DNA of 5,843 nucleotides from DATEEW01 sp035273665 (GCA_035273665.1 DATEOW010000090.1:1-5843), one strand, 5' to 3'. Shown: positions 1 through 5,843, counted from the stretch's first letter. A program made the numbers and translations. Notes: generated by a model from the sequence alone, not told the origin.

Positions 1-194
1 CCTAAGTCCTGGAAGTGCTTAAGCTTATTGATGGCCACCGTATGGCCTAAATGAATATCCGGGGCTGTAGGATCCATCCCGAATTTGACTCGAAGTGAGC
101 GTCCGCTTCGGAGCTTTTCGACCAGTTCGGACTCCACCAAGATTTCCTCGGCGCCGCGCTTAATTTGAGCGAGTTGTGACTCTGTAGAGGTCAT
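1..194 (-). CDS. tyrS: Tyrosyl-tRNA synthetase, N-terminal part (truncated by window edge)
   Basis: This cytoplasmic class I aminoacyl-tRNA synthetase charges tRNA-Tyr with tyrosine using ATP. Only the first 64 codons are present; the rest lies beyond the left edge. The translation starts MTSTESQLAQ and shows the conserved stretch GMDPTAPDIHLGHT at about residues 39-52. HLGH (48-51) is the class I HIGH signature that binds ATP. The AEEILVESEL stretch just before it is also typical of bacterial TyrRS. The ATG at 194 is the natural start because it gives the usual short N-terminal extension, although I see no good Shine-Dalgarno sequence before it. The gene is divergent from the M23 peptidase gene, with 83 bp between the start codons. 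I could not find a convincing promoter for it there. Confidence 0.95.
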   Translation of the reverse strand, partial: MTSTESQLAQIKRGAEEILVESELVEKLRSGRSLRVKFGMDPTAPDIHLGHTVAINKLKHFQDL

Positions 195-209
195 GACAAA
201 CGGGACGTA

Positions 210-238
210 TTGGTGCGGTTTGGCAATGCTGCTAAACT
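210..238 (+). promoter_or_regulatory. Predicted sigma70 promoter with extended -10 for the M23 peptidase-anmK unit
   Basis: A -35-like TTGGTG (210-215) and a -10-like TAAACT (233-238) are separated by 17 bp. TG at 230-231, one base before the -10, makes it an extended -10 element. Transcription would start near 245, giving a leader of about 33 nt before the TTG at 278. It lies in the only gap upstream of the operon. The match is good but not perfect, and the start site is inferred. Confidence 0.5.
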
Positions 239-277
239 GCCGCCGCAACTTTCGAATTCTCTCGGAAAAACAAGTCG

Positions 278-1561
278 TTGATTCTATCCCACCGCACACG
301 CTCAAGCGACCGCCTTTTGCGCACCCTGATTTTGGGCGGAGCGTTGTTGTTCGGCGGCGTCGCCGCCTTTGGCACCGTCAATGATGCGCCACCGCCGGCA
401 GGGCAGACCATTGTGGAAGCGCTCGCCCTATCGATGCCTGTGCATAGCGATGCAACGGAAGAGATCTATTGGCGTGAAGACCGCTTTGCGAAAGGCGACA
501 CCTTCGCTTCGTTCCTTGCCCGTCTGGGCGTAAATGCCGATCAAAGTTCCAAGCTTGTCCGGCAGAGACAGCTAGACAAGACCTTTCGAGCGCTCACCCC
601 TGGAACGAGCGTACAAGTCAAAACCAACGCCGCTGGAGATTTGATCTCCTTAGAGTTCGTATCTGCGCGCAATACGCTAGTCGGCTTTGAACGCAAAGAC
701 GAAGGGTTTCAGGGTATCGAAGAGCAGGTTCCGCTCACTCGCATTGTCAAAATCGCGTCCGGGGAAATCTCCTCATCGCTCTTTGCAGCCACGGACAACG
801 CCGGGTTGCCCGATTCCGTATCGATGCAAATGGCGGACATTTTCAGCGGCGATGTCGACTTCCATCGTGGGCTTCGCCGTGGTGATCGCTTTTCTGTTGT
901 GTATGAGATGCTGTATTACGAGGGTCGTGCCGTGAAAGCAGGTCGGGTTCTTGGCGCAGAGTTCATCAACAATGGCAGATCCTTTCGCGCCGTTTGGTTC
1001 GGCGACCATGAGGGCAGAGGCGGGTACTACACGCCTGAAGGCAAGAACCTGCGAAAAGCATTTCTTCGTTCTCCACTCGAATTCTCGCGGGTTACCTCCG
1101 GATTCGCCATGCGCGTGCATCCGACACAGGGTGGCTGGCGCCAACACAAGGGGGTGGATTATGGGGCCCCGACCGGAACCCGTATCCGCGCGACCGCAGA
1201 TGGCACTGTCGATCTCGTCGGCAAGCAAAACGGTTACGGGAATGTCGTCGTACTTCGCCACCAGGGATCCGTCACGACGCTGTACGCGCATCTGAGCGGC
1301 TTCGCTGGAGGATTGCGCAAAGGCATGCGAGTCAGCCAAGGCGACGTCATTGGATATGTGGGTGCAACCGGTTGGGCGACCGGATCCCATCTGCACTATG
1401 AATTCCGAGTAGGTAACCAGCACCGCAATCCTTTGACCGTCGTCATGCCGGCTGCAGATCCCTTACCCCCGCACAGATTGCAAGCCTTCAAAGCTCAGGT
1501 GCGCGACTTGAGCGGCCCGCTCAACCTACTTTCAAACGTCGCTCTCGTTTCCGCCGACTAA
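278..1561 (+). CDS. M23 family peptidoglycan DD-endopeptidase, membrane-anchored (OapA/MepM-like)
   Basis: This is a zinc metallopeptidase predicted to cut peptide cross-links of peptidoglycan in the periplasm, which makes room for wall growth. Of 427 residues, 1-11 are basic and 12-33 form a hydrophobic signal/anchor segment. Residues about 60-130 resemble the LysM-like OapA-type domain, and 155-260 the second N-terminal domain common in Csd3/MepM relatives. The LytM catalytic domain is at about 265-390. Its motifs are intact: HKGVD (zinc ligands H290 and D294), YAHLS (H338), and HLH with H371 catalytic and H373 a zinc ligand. I chose the TTG at 278 because there is no ATG before residue 53, which would remove the export signal, and an in-frame stop at 233-235 limits upstream extension. 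A weak GGA at 264-266 may serve as ribosome binding site. anmK follows 3 bp later. The exact substrate bond is inferred from the family. Confidence 0.92.
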   Translation: MILSHRTRSSDRLLRTLILGGALLFGGVAAFGTVNDAPPPAGQTIVEALALSMPVHSDATEEIYWREDRFAKGDTFASFLARLGVNADQSSKLVRQRQLDKTFRALTPGTSVQVKTNAAGDLISLEFVSARNTLVGFERKDEGFQGIEEQVPLTRIVKIASGEISSSLFAATDNAGLPDSVSMQMADIFSGDVDFHRGLRRGDRFSVVYEMLYYEGRAVKAGRVLGAEFINNGRSFRAVWFGDHEGRGGYYTPEGKNLRKAFLRSPLEFSRVTSGFAMRVHPTQGGWRQHKGVDYGAPTGTRIRATADGTVDLVGKQNGYGNVVVLRHQGSVTTLYAHLSGFAGGLRKGMRVSQGDVIGYVGATGWATGSHLHYEFRVGNQHRNPLTVVMPAADPLPPHRLQAFKAQVRDLSGPLNLLSNVALVSAD

Positions 1562-1564
1562 GTC

Positions 1565-2653
1565 ATGCCCGAGTTTTTCATCGGGTTGATGTCAGGCACT
1601 AGCCTGGACGGCGTCGATGCGGCGTTGGTCGATTTCTCCGACCCCTCCGGCACGCTCTGCGCCACTAAATTCATTCCATTCCCCGCAAGCTTGCGCAAAG
1701 AGGCTTTAGCGCTCAACAGTCAAGGCGACAATGAAATCCACCGAGCCGCGACCCTAGCAAACGATGTCGCAGCAATCTATGCCGAAGCGGTGTGTGGAAT
1801 CTTAGAGGATTCGCAAGTTCCCTCAACGGAAATTGAAGCAATCGGCGCGCACGGTCAGACCGTACGGCACCGGCCAGAGATCGGTTATACCGTTCAGTTA
1901 TGCAACGCCGCGCTCTTGGCCGAGCGTACGAGCATTGCCGTCATAACGGACTTTCGCAGCCGAGACATCGCTGCCGGCGGACAAGGGGCGCCCTTGGTGC
2001 CTGCTTTTCACGCCGCGTGCTTTCGTTCGACGGCAGCGCATCGCGTTATTCTGAACATCGGCGGCATCGCCAACCTCACAGATCTACCCACTGTAGGTCC
2101 AGTCAAAGGCTTTGATACCGGTCCCGGAAATCTTCTCTTAGATCTATGGTGTTCGACCCATCGAGGTATGGCCTTCGATGCCGGTGGCGCATGGGCAAGC
2201 AGCGGCGAATGCAACGCCAGCTTGCTGGAGCAGTTTTTAGGTGAGCCCTTTTTCCGCGCCGCCCCGCCCAAAAGCACAGGGCGCGATCTCTTCAACCAGG
2301 AATGGCTGGCCCAATTCAAACCGGAAACGCATCCGCCGGCGGACGTGCAAGCAACTCTTGCCGAACTCAGTGCGCGCTCCATCGCGGACGCAATCAAGAC
2401 GCATTGCCATAGCGCCCAAGAAGTGTTCGTATGCGGTGGGGGTGCCTCAAACGGGTATTTACTTGGGCGGCTTTCCACGCACCTACCCAGCTTAAAAGTC
2501 CAAAGCACGCAAACTTTGGGACTGCATCCCGATTGGGTCGAAGCGGTGGCTTTTGCGTGGTTGGCGCGGCAAACGATTGCAAGACAGCCAGGAAACCTGC
2601 CGGAGGTCACCGGTGCTCGAGGCGCTCGAATATTGGGCGCCATCTATCAGTAA
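1565..2653 (+). CDS. anmK: Anhydro-N-acetylmuramic acid kinase
   Basis: This cytoplasmic enzyme uses ATP and water to open the 1,6-anhydro ring of anhydro-MurNAc and phosphorylate it to MurNAc-6-phosphate, a step of peptidoglycan recycling. The 362 residues are close to the usual family length (about 370). Visible signatures are the N-terminal phosphate-binding stretch GLMSGTSLDGVD (7-18), GAHGQTVRH (94-102), FDTGPGN (183-189) with D184 matching the family's catalytic aspartate, KSTGRDLFN (236-244), GGGASNG (291-297) and the C-terminal TGARGARILGAIY. The gene starts 3 bp after the M23 peptidase stop and has no clear Shine-Dalgarno sequence, so translation is probably coupled to the upstream gene. 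Pairing a wall hydrolase with a recycling kinase makes functional sense. A terminator follows the stop codon directly. Confidence 0.97.
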   Translation: MPEFFIGLMSGTSLDGVDAALVDFSDPSGTLCATKFIPFPASLRKEALALNSQGDNEIHRAATLANDVAAIYAEAVCGILEDSQVPSTEIEAIGAHGQTVRHRPEIGYTVQLCNAALLAERTSIAVITDFRSRDIAAGGQGAPLVPAFHAACFRSTAAHRVILNIGGIANLTDLPTVGPVKGFDTGPGNLLLDLWCSTHRGMAFDAGGAWASSGECNASLLEQFLGEPFFRAAPPKSTGRDLFNQEWLAQFKPETHPPADVQATLAELSARSIADAIKTHCHSAQEVFVCGGGASNGYLLGRLSTHLPSLKVQSTQTLGLHPDWVEAVAFAWLARQTIARQPGNLPEVTGARGARILGAIYQ

Positions 2654-2680
2654 AAAAAGCGGCCGCAGCCGCTTTTTTTT
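2652..2680. terminator. Bidirectional rho-independent terminator between anmK and erpA
   Basis: A GC stem, GCGGC (2659-2663) and GCCGC (2668-2672), closes a CGCA loop. It is flanked by seven A (2652-2658) and eight T (2673-2680). The A and T runs extend the stem and give a U tract in either direction. It begins at the last bases of the anmK stop codon and lies 17 bp beyond the erpA stop, so it fits ending both convergent transcripts. Confidence 0.9.
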
Positions 2681-2696
2681 GCTTAACGTCGCTTAA

Positions 2697-3047
2697 TTAA
2701 GCGGAGAACGAAGAACCGCATCCGCATGTGCTGGTCGCGTTGGGATTCTTGATCACAAACTGCGCGCCTTCCAGGCCTTCGCTATAGTCGATCTCGGCGC
2801 CCACCAAATATTGGTAACTCATCGAATCGATCAATAGACTGACGCCATTTTTTTCCATGACGGTGTCGTCTTCGTTCGTGATTTCGTCGAAGGTAAAACC
2901 ATACTGGAACCCAGAGCATCCCCCGCCGCTAACGAAGACGCGGAGTTTCAGGTCAGCGTTCCCTTCTTCGTCGATAAGCTCTTTCACCTTATTTGCCGCA
3001 CTGTCGGTAAAGGTTAAGGGAATGGGTAACTCGACTACAGCGTTCAT
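2697..3047 (-). CDS. erpA: Iron-sulfur cluster insertion protein ErpA (A-type carrier)
   Basis: This cytoplasmic A-type carrier receives Fe-S clusters from the assembly machinery and delivers them to target proteins, classically IspG/IspH of isoprenoid synthesis. The 116 residues match the usual length. The three cluster-binding cysteines are in place: C44 in the GGGCSGFQYGF stretch, and C108 and C110 in the C-terminal CGCGSSF. NGVSLLIDSMSYQYLVGAEIDY is highly typical of ErpA and sets it apart from IscA. The ATG at 3047 is preceded at good spacing by AGGAG (complement of 3054-3058). The gene has its own promoter and converges on anmK with a shared terminator. I did not recognise an IscR site, though erpA is IscR-regulated in E. 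coli. There is no isc or suf cluster in the window. Confidence 0.97.
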   Translation of the reverse strand: MNAVVELPIPLTFTDSAANKVKELIDEEGNADLKLRVFVSGGGCSGFQYGFTFDEITNEDDTVMEKNGVSLLIDSMSYQYLVGAEIDYSEGLEGAQFVIKNPNATSTCGCGSSFSA

Positions 3048-3071
3048 AGTGTTCTCCTAAATACTGCTTTC

Positions 3072-3100
3072 ATTATCGGCTCGCTCTTAAGTTGGGTCAA
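3072..3100 (-). promoter_or_regulatory. Predicted strong sigma70 promoter of erpA
   Basis: Reading leftward, TTGACC (complement of 3095-3100) and GATAAT (complement of 3072-3077) are separated by exactly 17 bp. Each hexamer is one base off consensus. Transcription would begin near 3065, leaving an approximately 18-nt leader that holds just the AGGAG ribosome binding site. This suggests that erpA is transcribed independently of argC. Confidence 0.8.
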
Positions 3101-3142
3101 TGCTTCAAAACACAAGCTCTTGAAATGGCGGTATAAAACCAA

Positions 3143-4171
3143 TTAAGGCAAAACCGGCAATTGCTGCAACCCGGTTATTTCGTCAATCCCAAACATGAGA
3201 TTCATGTTTTGCACAGCTTGACCGGCGGCGCCCTTCACGAGATTGTCGATAACCGATAGAACGACCAGTGTATCGCCGCCCTGTGGCCGATGAACTGCAA
3301 TCCGGCAGATGTTGGACGCTCGCACCGATCGCGTTTCGGGGTGTCGCCCCGTAGGCAAGACATCGACAAAGGGTTCGTCGGCATAGCGTCTTTCGTACAG
3401 GGCTTGAAAATCCATGTCCTTGGTAATTCGCGCATACAACGTAGCGTGAATGCCCCGAATCATGGGCGTCAGATGTGGAACGAATGTTAAACCGACAGAT
3501 TTGCCGGCCGCGAGTTCCAGACCCTGACGAACCTCCGGCAAATGACGGTGGCCATATACGCCATAAGCAGAGAAATTGTCCCCTGCCTCGGAAAACAAAA
3601 TGTGAGTTTCCGCTTTCCGACCCGCGCCACTGACACCTGACTTTACGTCTGCGATGAGATGCGCAAGATCGACGGCCCCAGCTTCAACCAAGGGTAAAAA
3701 GCCGAGTTGCGTTGCAGTGGGGTAACAACCTGGGTTGGCAAGTACTCGCGCTTTTCGAATCGCCTCGCGGTTGACTTCCGGCAGACCGTAGACCGCCTCG
3801 GCCACCAGCTCGGGAGCACCGTGCTCCATCTTGTACCACTTAGCCCATTCCGCGACGTCGCGAATTCTGAAATCCGCCGCGAGATCGATAATACGCACGC
3901 CGGCCTCAACCAGCGTACGCGCTTCCTTCATGGCAACACCATTGGGCGTAGCAAAGAAAACGACGTCGCATGCGTTGAGATTGGCAGTGGCGGGATCGGT
4001 GAAAGCCAAGTCGATTCGGCCACGCAGCGAAGGAAACATATCTGCGACCAGCAGTCCTGTTTCCTTACGCGAGGTGATCGCTATCAGTTCCGCGCCGGGG
4101 TGTTGCGCTAACAAACGCAGCAACTCGACGCCTGTGTAACCGGTCCCCCCGACAATTCCGACTTTGATCAT
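3143..4171 (-). CDS. argC: N-acetyl-gamma-glutamyl-phosphate reductase
   Basis: ArgC is the NADPH-dependent cytoplasmic enzyme of the third step of arginine biosynthesis, reducing N-acetyl-gamma-glutamyl phosphate to N-acetylglutamate semialdehyde. The 342 residues fit the longer (type 1) family. The N-terminal dinucleotide-binding motif GIVGGTGYTG covers 5-14. The catalytic cysteine C149 sits in ANPGCYPTA. SGVSGAGRK (178-186), GHRH with likely catalytic H210, and PHLTPMIRGI (232-241) are all present. The ATG at 4171 has GAGGT (complement of 4177-4181) 5 nt upstream. The gene lies just downstream of the rpsI terminator and has no other arginine gene beside it. I see no clear promoter in the roughly 60 bp before it, so it may depend on a weak promoter or on read-through from rplM-rpsI. 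No clear terminator separates it from erpA. Confidence 0.97.
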   Translation of the reverse strand: MIKVGIVGGTGYTGVELLRLLAQHPGAELIAITSRKETGLLVADMFPSLRGRIDLAFTDPATANLNACDVVFFATPNGVAMKEARTLVEAGVRIIDLAADFRIRDVAEWAKWYKMEHGAPELVAEAVYGLPEVNREAIRKARVLANPGCYPTATQLGFLPLVEAGAVDLAHLIADVKSGVSGAGRKAETHILFSEAGDNFSAYGVYGHRHLPEVRQGLELAAGKSVGLTFVPHLTPMIRGIHATLYARITKDMDFQALYERRYADEPFVDVLPTGRHPETRSVRASNICRIAVHRPQGGDTLVVLSVIDNLVKGAAGQAVQNMNLMFGIDEITGLQQLPVLP

Positions 4172-4233
4172 ATGCGACCTCGCTCAACCTTCATTCATAA
4201 GGCACATGCAGTGATCCTGCCATAGCCCAAAAC

Positions 4234-4259
4234 AAAAAGCCGCCTTGCGGCGGCTTTTT
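4234..4259. terminator. Rho-independent terminator after rpsI
   Basis: GCCGCC (4239-4244) and GGCGGC (4249-4254) form a 6-bp GC stem around a TTGC loop, flanked by AAAAA (4234-4238) and TTTTT (4255-4259). For leftward transcription the hairpin lies 15 bp beyond the rpsI stop and is followed by a U-rich run. The symmetric A and T runs would also allow rightward action, but no rightward gene leads into it. Confidence 0.88.
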
Positions 4260-4273
4260 CTGAAAACAAACGA

Positions 4274-4666
4274 TTAACGCTTGGAGAATTGCTTGCGACG
4301 CCGCGCCTTGTGCAAGCCAACTTTCTTGCGTTCGACTTCTCGTGCATCGCGAGTGACCAAGCCGGCCTTCGAAAGCTGTGGCTTCAACGCGGCATCGTAC
4401 TCAATGAGGGCACGGGTGAGCCCGTGGCGTACCGCACCCGCTTGGCCGAATTCGCCACCACCATCGACGTTCACATTAATGTCGAAGGTATTAAGATGTT
4501 CGGTCAACGCGAGCGGCTGGCGAACCACCATACGGCCTGTTTCGCGAGCAAAATATTCGTCAACAGGTTTATCGTTCACGACGAACTTGCCCTTGCCGGG
4601 CTTAATGAAAACGCGTGCGACCGCACTCTTGCGGCGACCCGTGCCGTAGTAAAACTCGCCGACCAT
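4274..4666 (-). CDS. rpsI: 30S ribosomal protein S9
   Basis: S9 is a protein of the small ribosomal subunit head. Its C-terminal tail reaches the P-site tRNA. The 130 residues match the usual bacterial length. Signatures are YYGTGRRKSAVARVF (6-20), the GGGEFGQAGAVRHG stretch (69-82) and the very basic end RRRKQFSKR with the conserved terminal lysine-arginine. The ATG at 4666 shares one base with the rplM stop (TAATG), which indicates translational coupling. GGAG (complement of 4675-4678) lies 8 nt upstream, inside rplM. It is the second and last gene of the rplM-rpsI operon and is followed by a hairpin terminator. Confidence 0.98.
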   Translation of the reverse strand: MVGEFYYGTGRRKSAVARVFIKPGKGKFVVNDKPVDEYFARETGRMVVRQPLALTEHLNTFDINVNVDGGGEFGQAGAVRHGLTRALIEYDAALKPQLSKAGLVTRDAREVERKKVGLHKARRRKQFSKR

Positions 4667-5097
4667 TAGCTTAACTCCAGATTTTGCGGTTGCTGAGCGG
4701 CGTGCGGATGCACATCGTTAGCATAGATTTTTAATTTTTTGGCCATTGCGTAGCCTAGGGGACCCTTAGGCAGCATGCCTTTAACGGCCTTTTCGAGGAC
4801 ACGCTCGGGATACTTCCCGTGCAGCTTCTCAAATGTCGTTTCGTAAATGCCGCCCGGATAACCGCTATGGCGGTAATACTTTTTCTGCAGCGCTTTATTA
4901 CCTGTCACGCGCAGCTTGGACGCGTTGACCACGACAATATAATCGCCGGTGTCAACGTGTGGAGTGAAAATAGGCTTGTGTTTACCGCGCAAGCGCAGCG
5001 CCAATTGCGATGCCAAACGGCCGAGGACTTTATCAGCGGCATCGACTACGAACCAGTCACGCTGGACTTCAAGCGGCTTGGCAGAAAAGGTTTTCAT
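4666..5097 (-). CDS. rplM: 50S ribosomal protein L13
   Basis: L13 is an early-assembling protein of the large ribosomal subunit and the first gene of the rplM-rpsI operon. The 143 residues from MKTFSAKP match the E. coli protein (142) almost end to end: RDWFVVDA (13-20), LGRLAS (25-30), the RLRGKHKPIFTPHVDTGDYI stretch (36-54), VKGMLPKGPLG (105-115) and HAAQQPQ (132-138). An in-frame ATG at 5145 would add 16 residues, but it overlaps the predicted -10 element and lies upstream of the likely transcription start, so I reject it. No strong Shine-Dalgarno sequence precedes 5097. In E. coli L13 represses its own mRNA through the leader. The roughly 40-nt leader here could play the same part, but no clear site is visible. 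Confidence 0.97.
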   Translation of the reverse strand: MKTFSAKPLEVQRDWFVVDAADKVLGRLASQLALRLRGKHKPIFTPHVDTGDYIVVVNASKLRVTGNKALQKKYYRHSGYPGGIYETTFEKLHGKYPERVLEKAVKGMLPKGPLGYAMAKKLKIYANDVHPHAAQQPQNLELS

Positions 5098-5143
5098 TTG
5101 ATTCGGGTTCCGGCGCGAAAGGGCTAAGGAAGAAAAGCCTTGC

Positions 5144-5173
5144 ATTTTAGGTTCTTGCGCATAGCCCTGTCAA
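5144..5173 (-). promoter_or_regulatory. Predicted strong sigma70 promoter of rplM-rpsI
   Basis: Reading leftward, a perfect -35 TTGACA (complement of 5168-5173) and TAAAAT (complement of 5144-5149, one base off consensus) are separated by 18 bp. Initiation would fall near 5137, giving a leader of about 40 nt. Such strength suits a ribosomal-protein operon. The leader is pyrimidine-rich (complement of about 5118-5138) and can form only a weak GGCT/AGCC stem. Confidence 0.82.
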
Positions 5174-5191
5174 TTGCGACAACGGAAGATG

Positions 5192-5209
5192 TTTCGCTTC
5201 ACCGCGAAA
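5192..5209. repeat. Inverted repeat TTTCGC-N6-GCGAAA in the rplM/OsmC divergent gap
   Basis: A perfect 6-bp inverted repeat (5192-5197 and 5204-5209) surrounds a TTCACC spacer. It sits upstream of the rplM -35 element (about 55-72 bp before its start site) and 42 bp before the OsmC-family start. It could be a protein-binding site or a small hairpin in an OsmC leader. Chance is also possible at this length. Confidence 0.4.
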
Positions 5210-5250
5210 GACCTCTACACTATCGATCCCAAGAAAAATGAGTGCGAACA

Positions 5251-5673
5251 ATGGATTGCAGAATCAAATGGGCCGAAGGGATGGCTTTCGTCGCGGAAAC
5301 GGGTTCGGGCCACGCATTTGTCATGGATGGCGCCCCGGAGGGTGGGGGGCGAAATTTGGGCCCTCGCCCGATGGAAACGGTATTGGCCGGCACGGGCGGC
5401 TGCACCGCTTACGATGTCGTGCTCATACTGAAACGCAGCGGACAAGACATTCGTTCATGTGACGTAGAACTCCACGCGGACCGGGCAGAAAGCGACCCCA
5501 AAGTGTTTACTCGAATCCACATGCATTTTATCGTTCGCGGGCGGGGACTACGGCCTGCGCTGGTCGAGAGTGCCATCAAGCTCTCGCACAATAAATATTG
5601 CTCCGCTTCGATCATGATCGGTAAAACTGCCGAAATCACACATGACTACGAACTTATCGACGACGCTGCGTAA
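5251..5673 (+). CDS. OsmC/YhfA-family protein (putative thiol peroxidase-like)
   Basis: The family contains small dimeric proteins, some of which reduce organic hydroperoxides with a cysteine pair. The YhfA branch is poorly characterised. With the ATG at 5251 the protein has 140 residues, normal for the family. Visible signatures are GAPEGGGRNLGPRPME (27-42), GTGGCTAYDVVLIL (47-60) with C51, and NKYCSAS (114-120) with C117; C51 and C117 match the two conserved family cysteines. I prefer 5251 to the in-frame GTG at 5242 because MDCRIKW matches where relatives usually start. Neither has a strong ribosome binding site, so the choice is soft. It is divergent from rplM, and I see no convincing promoter of its own. 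Peroxidase activity is inferred from the family; the natural substrate is unknown. Confidence 0.9.
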   Translation: MDCRIKWAEGMAFVAETGSGHAFVMDGAPEGGGRNLGPRPMETVLAGTGGCTAYDVVLILKRSGQDIRSCDVELHADRAESDPKVFTRIHMHFIVRGRGLRPALVESAIKLSHNKYCSASIMIGKTAEITHDYELIDDAA

Positions 5674-5712
5674 CACGTTTACAACAGGAGTCGAGATTTT
5701 TCCGGTGGAGCG

Positions 5713-5741
5713 TTGTCGCTCACTTTAGCTTTACCTATACT
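5713..5741 (+). promoter_or_regulatory. Predicted sigma70 promoter for the gene starting at 5811
   Basis: TTGTCG (5713-5718) and TATACT (5736-5741) are separated by 17 bp; the -35 matches consensus at four of six positions and the -10 at five of six. Initiation near 5748 would give a leader of about 63 nt before 5811. No terminator hairpin is evident between the OsmC stop and this promoter, so some read-through from the OsmC gene is possible. Confidence 0.6.
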
Positions 5742-5797
5742 GCATTCCAGCGGCATAAGGCATCCAAAAACGCCGCGCATCCCAACGCCGAATTCAC

Positions 5798-5805
5798 AGG
5801 AGGAG
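5798..5805 (+). promoter_or_regulatory. Strong Shine-Dalgarno sequence for the gene at 5811
   Basis: AGGAGGAG closely complements the 3' end of 16S rRNA and ends 5 nt before the ATG at 5811. It is the best ribosome binding site in the window and is the main reason for calling a gene at the right edge. Confidence 0.75.
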
Positions 5806-5810
5806 ATTCC

Positions 5811-5843
5811 ATGTACGTTCGTCCGAAATACGCTCGTGTATTT
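5811..5843 (+). CDS. Start of an unidentified gene (truncated by window edge)
   Basis: Only 11 codons are present, reading MYVRPKYARVF, open to the edge. The call rests on context: an ATG with the near-perfect AGGAGGAG 5 nt upstream and a good sigma70 promoter 70-98 bp upstream. The peptide is basic (four of 11 residues are K or R) and too short to identify. The basic start could precede a membrane or export segment, but nothing in the window shows one. I do not recognise the gene. Confidence 0.6.
   Translation, partial: MYVRPKYARVF

Noticed and set aside
193..384. Short forward frame of 63 codons starting at 193, overlapping the tyrS start.
   Set aside because: It overlaps both the tyrS start and the M23 signal segment in a different frame, ends in an arginine-rich run and lacks a ribosome binding site.
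773..1423. Long antisense reading frame of 216 codons opposite the M23 peptidase.
   Set aside because: It lies entirely within a gene with intact catalytic motifs, has no ribosome binding site or promoter that I could see, and its translation resembles no known family.
2008..2643. Antisense reading frame of 211 codons opposite anmK.
   Set aside because: It is a shadow of anmK in another frame: the translation is rich in proline, arginine and serine with no recognisable motif, while the forward frame has all AnmK signatures.
2690..2703. Perfect 14-bp palindrome CGCTTAATTAAGCG over the erpA stop codon.
   Set aside because: A palindrome this long is expected about once per 16,000 positions by chance, so one in a window of this size is unremarkable. 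It lies partly in coding sequence, and the adjacent hairpin with A and T runs already explains termination.
3048..3142. Possible IscR site in the erpA upstream region.
   Set aside because: erpA is IscR-regulated in E. coli, but I could not match either known IscR motif class here. The near-consensus promoter is the only supported element.
3707..4139. Two overlapping forward frames opposite argC (134 and 102 codons).
   Set aside because: Both are shadows of the well-conserved argC frame and have no supporting signals.
5126..5141. Small AAGG/CCTT or GGCT/AGCC stem in the rplM leader as an L13 autoregulatory element.
   Set aside because: The stems are only 4 bp and mutually exclusive, which is too weak to call a structured element without comparative support.

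Overview
The window looks like ordinary chromosomal DNA from a Gram-negative proteobacterium, most likely a betaproteobacterium. Two lines of evidence support this. The proteins (ErpA, ribosomal L13 and S9, ArgC, AnmK, an OapA/MepM-type M23 peptidase) read as proteobacterial throughout. The order tyrS / M23 peptidase / anmK / erpA / argC / rpsI / rplM / OsmC is one I recall from betaproteobacterial genomes, but I could not check this by a search. Base composition looks moderate (roughly half G+C) and even. I see no transposase, integrase, tRNA, rRNA, CRISPR array or foreign-looking block.

Left part (1-2680): the 5' end of tyrS runs leftward off the window. Divergent from it is a two-gene unit reading right: a membrane-anchored M23 peptidoglycan endopeptidase (TTG start, extended -10 promoter) and anmK, 3 bp downstream. 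They pair cell-wall cleavage with recovery of anhydro-MurNAc. The unit ends in a hairpin terminator that can also serve the converging erpA.

Middle (2697-4259): erpA and argC both read left. erpA has a near-consensus sigma70 promoter. argC sits between a ribosomal-protein terminator and erpA, and I see no convincing promoter of its own.

Right part (4274-5843): rplM-rpsI is a leftward ribosomal-protein operon with the two genes overlapping as TAATG. It is driven by a TTGACA-N18-TAAAAT promoter whose position fixes the rplM start at 5097. Divergent from it is an OsmC/YhfA-family gene. After a 137-bp gap holding a good sigma70 promoter and a strong Shine-Dalgarno sequence, an unidentified gene begins and is cut off after 11 codons.

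I found no novel system. The least explained items are the truncated gene at the right edge and a small inverted repeat between rplM and the OsmC gene.
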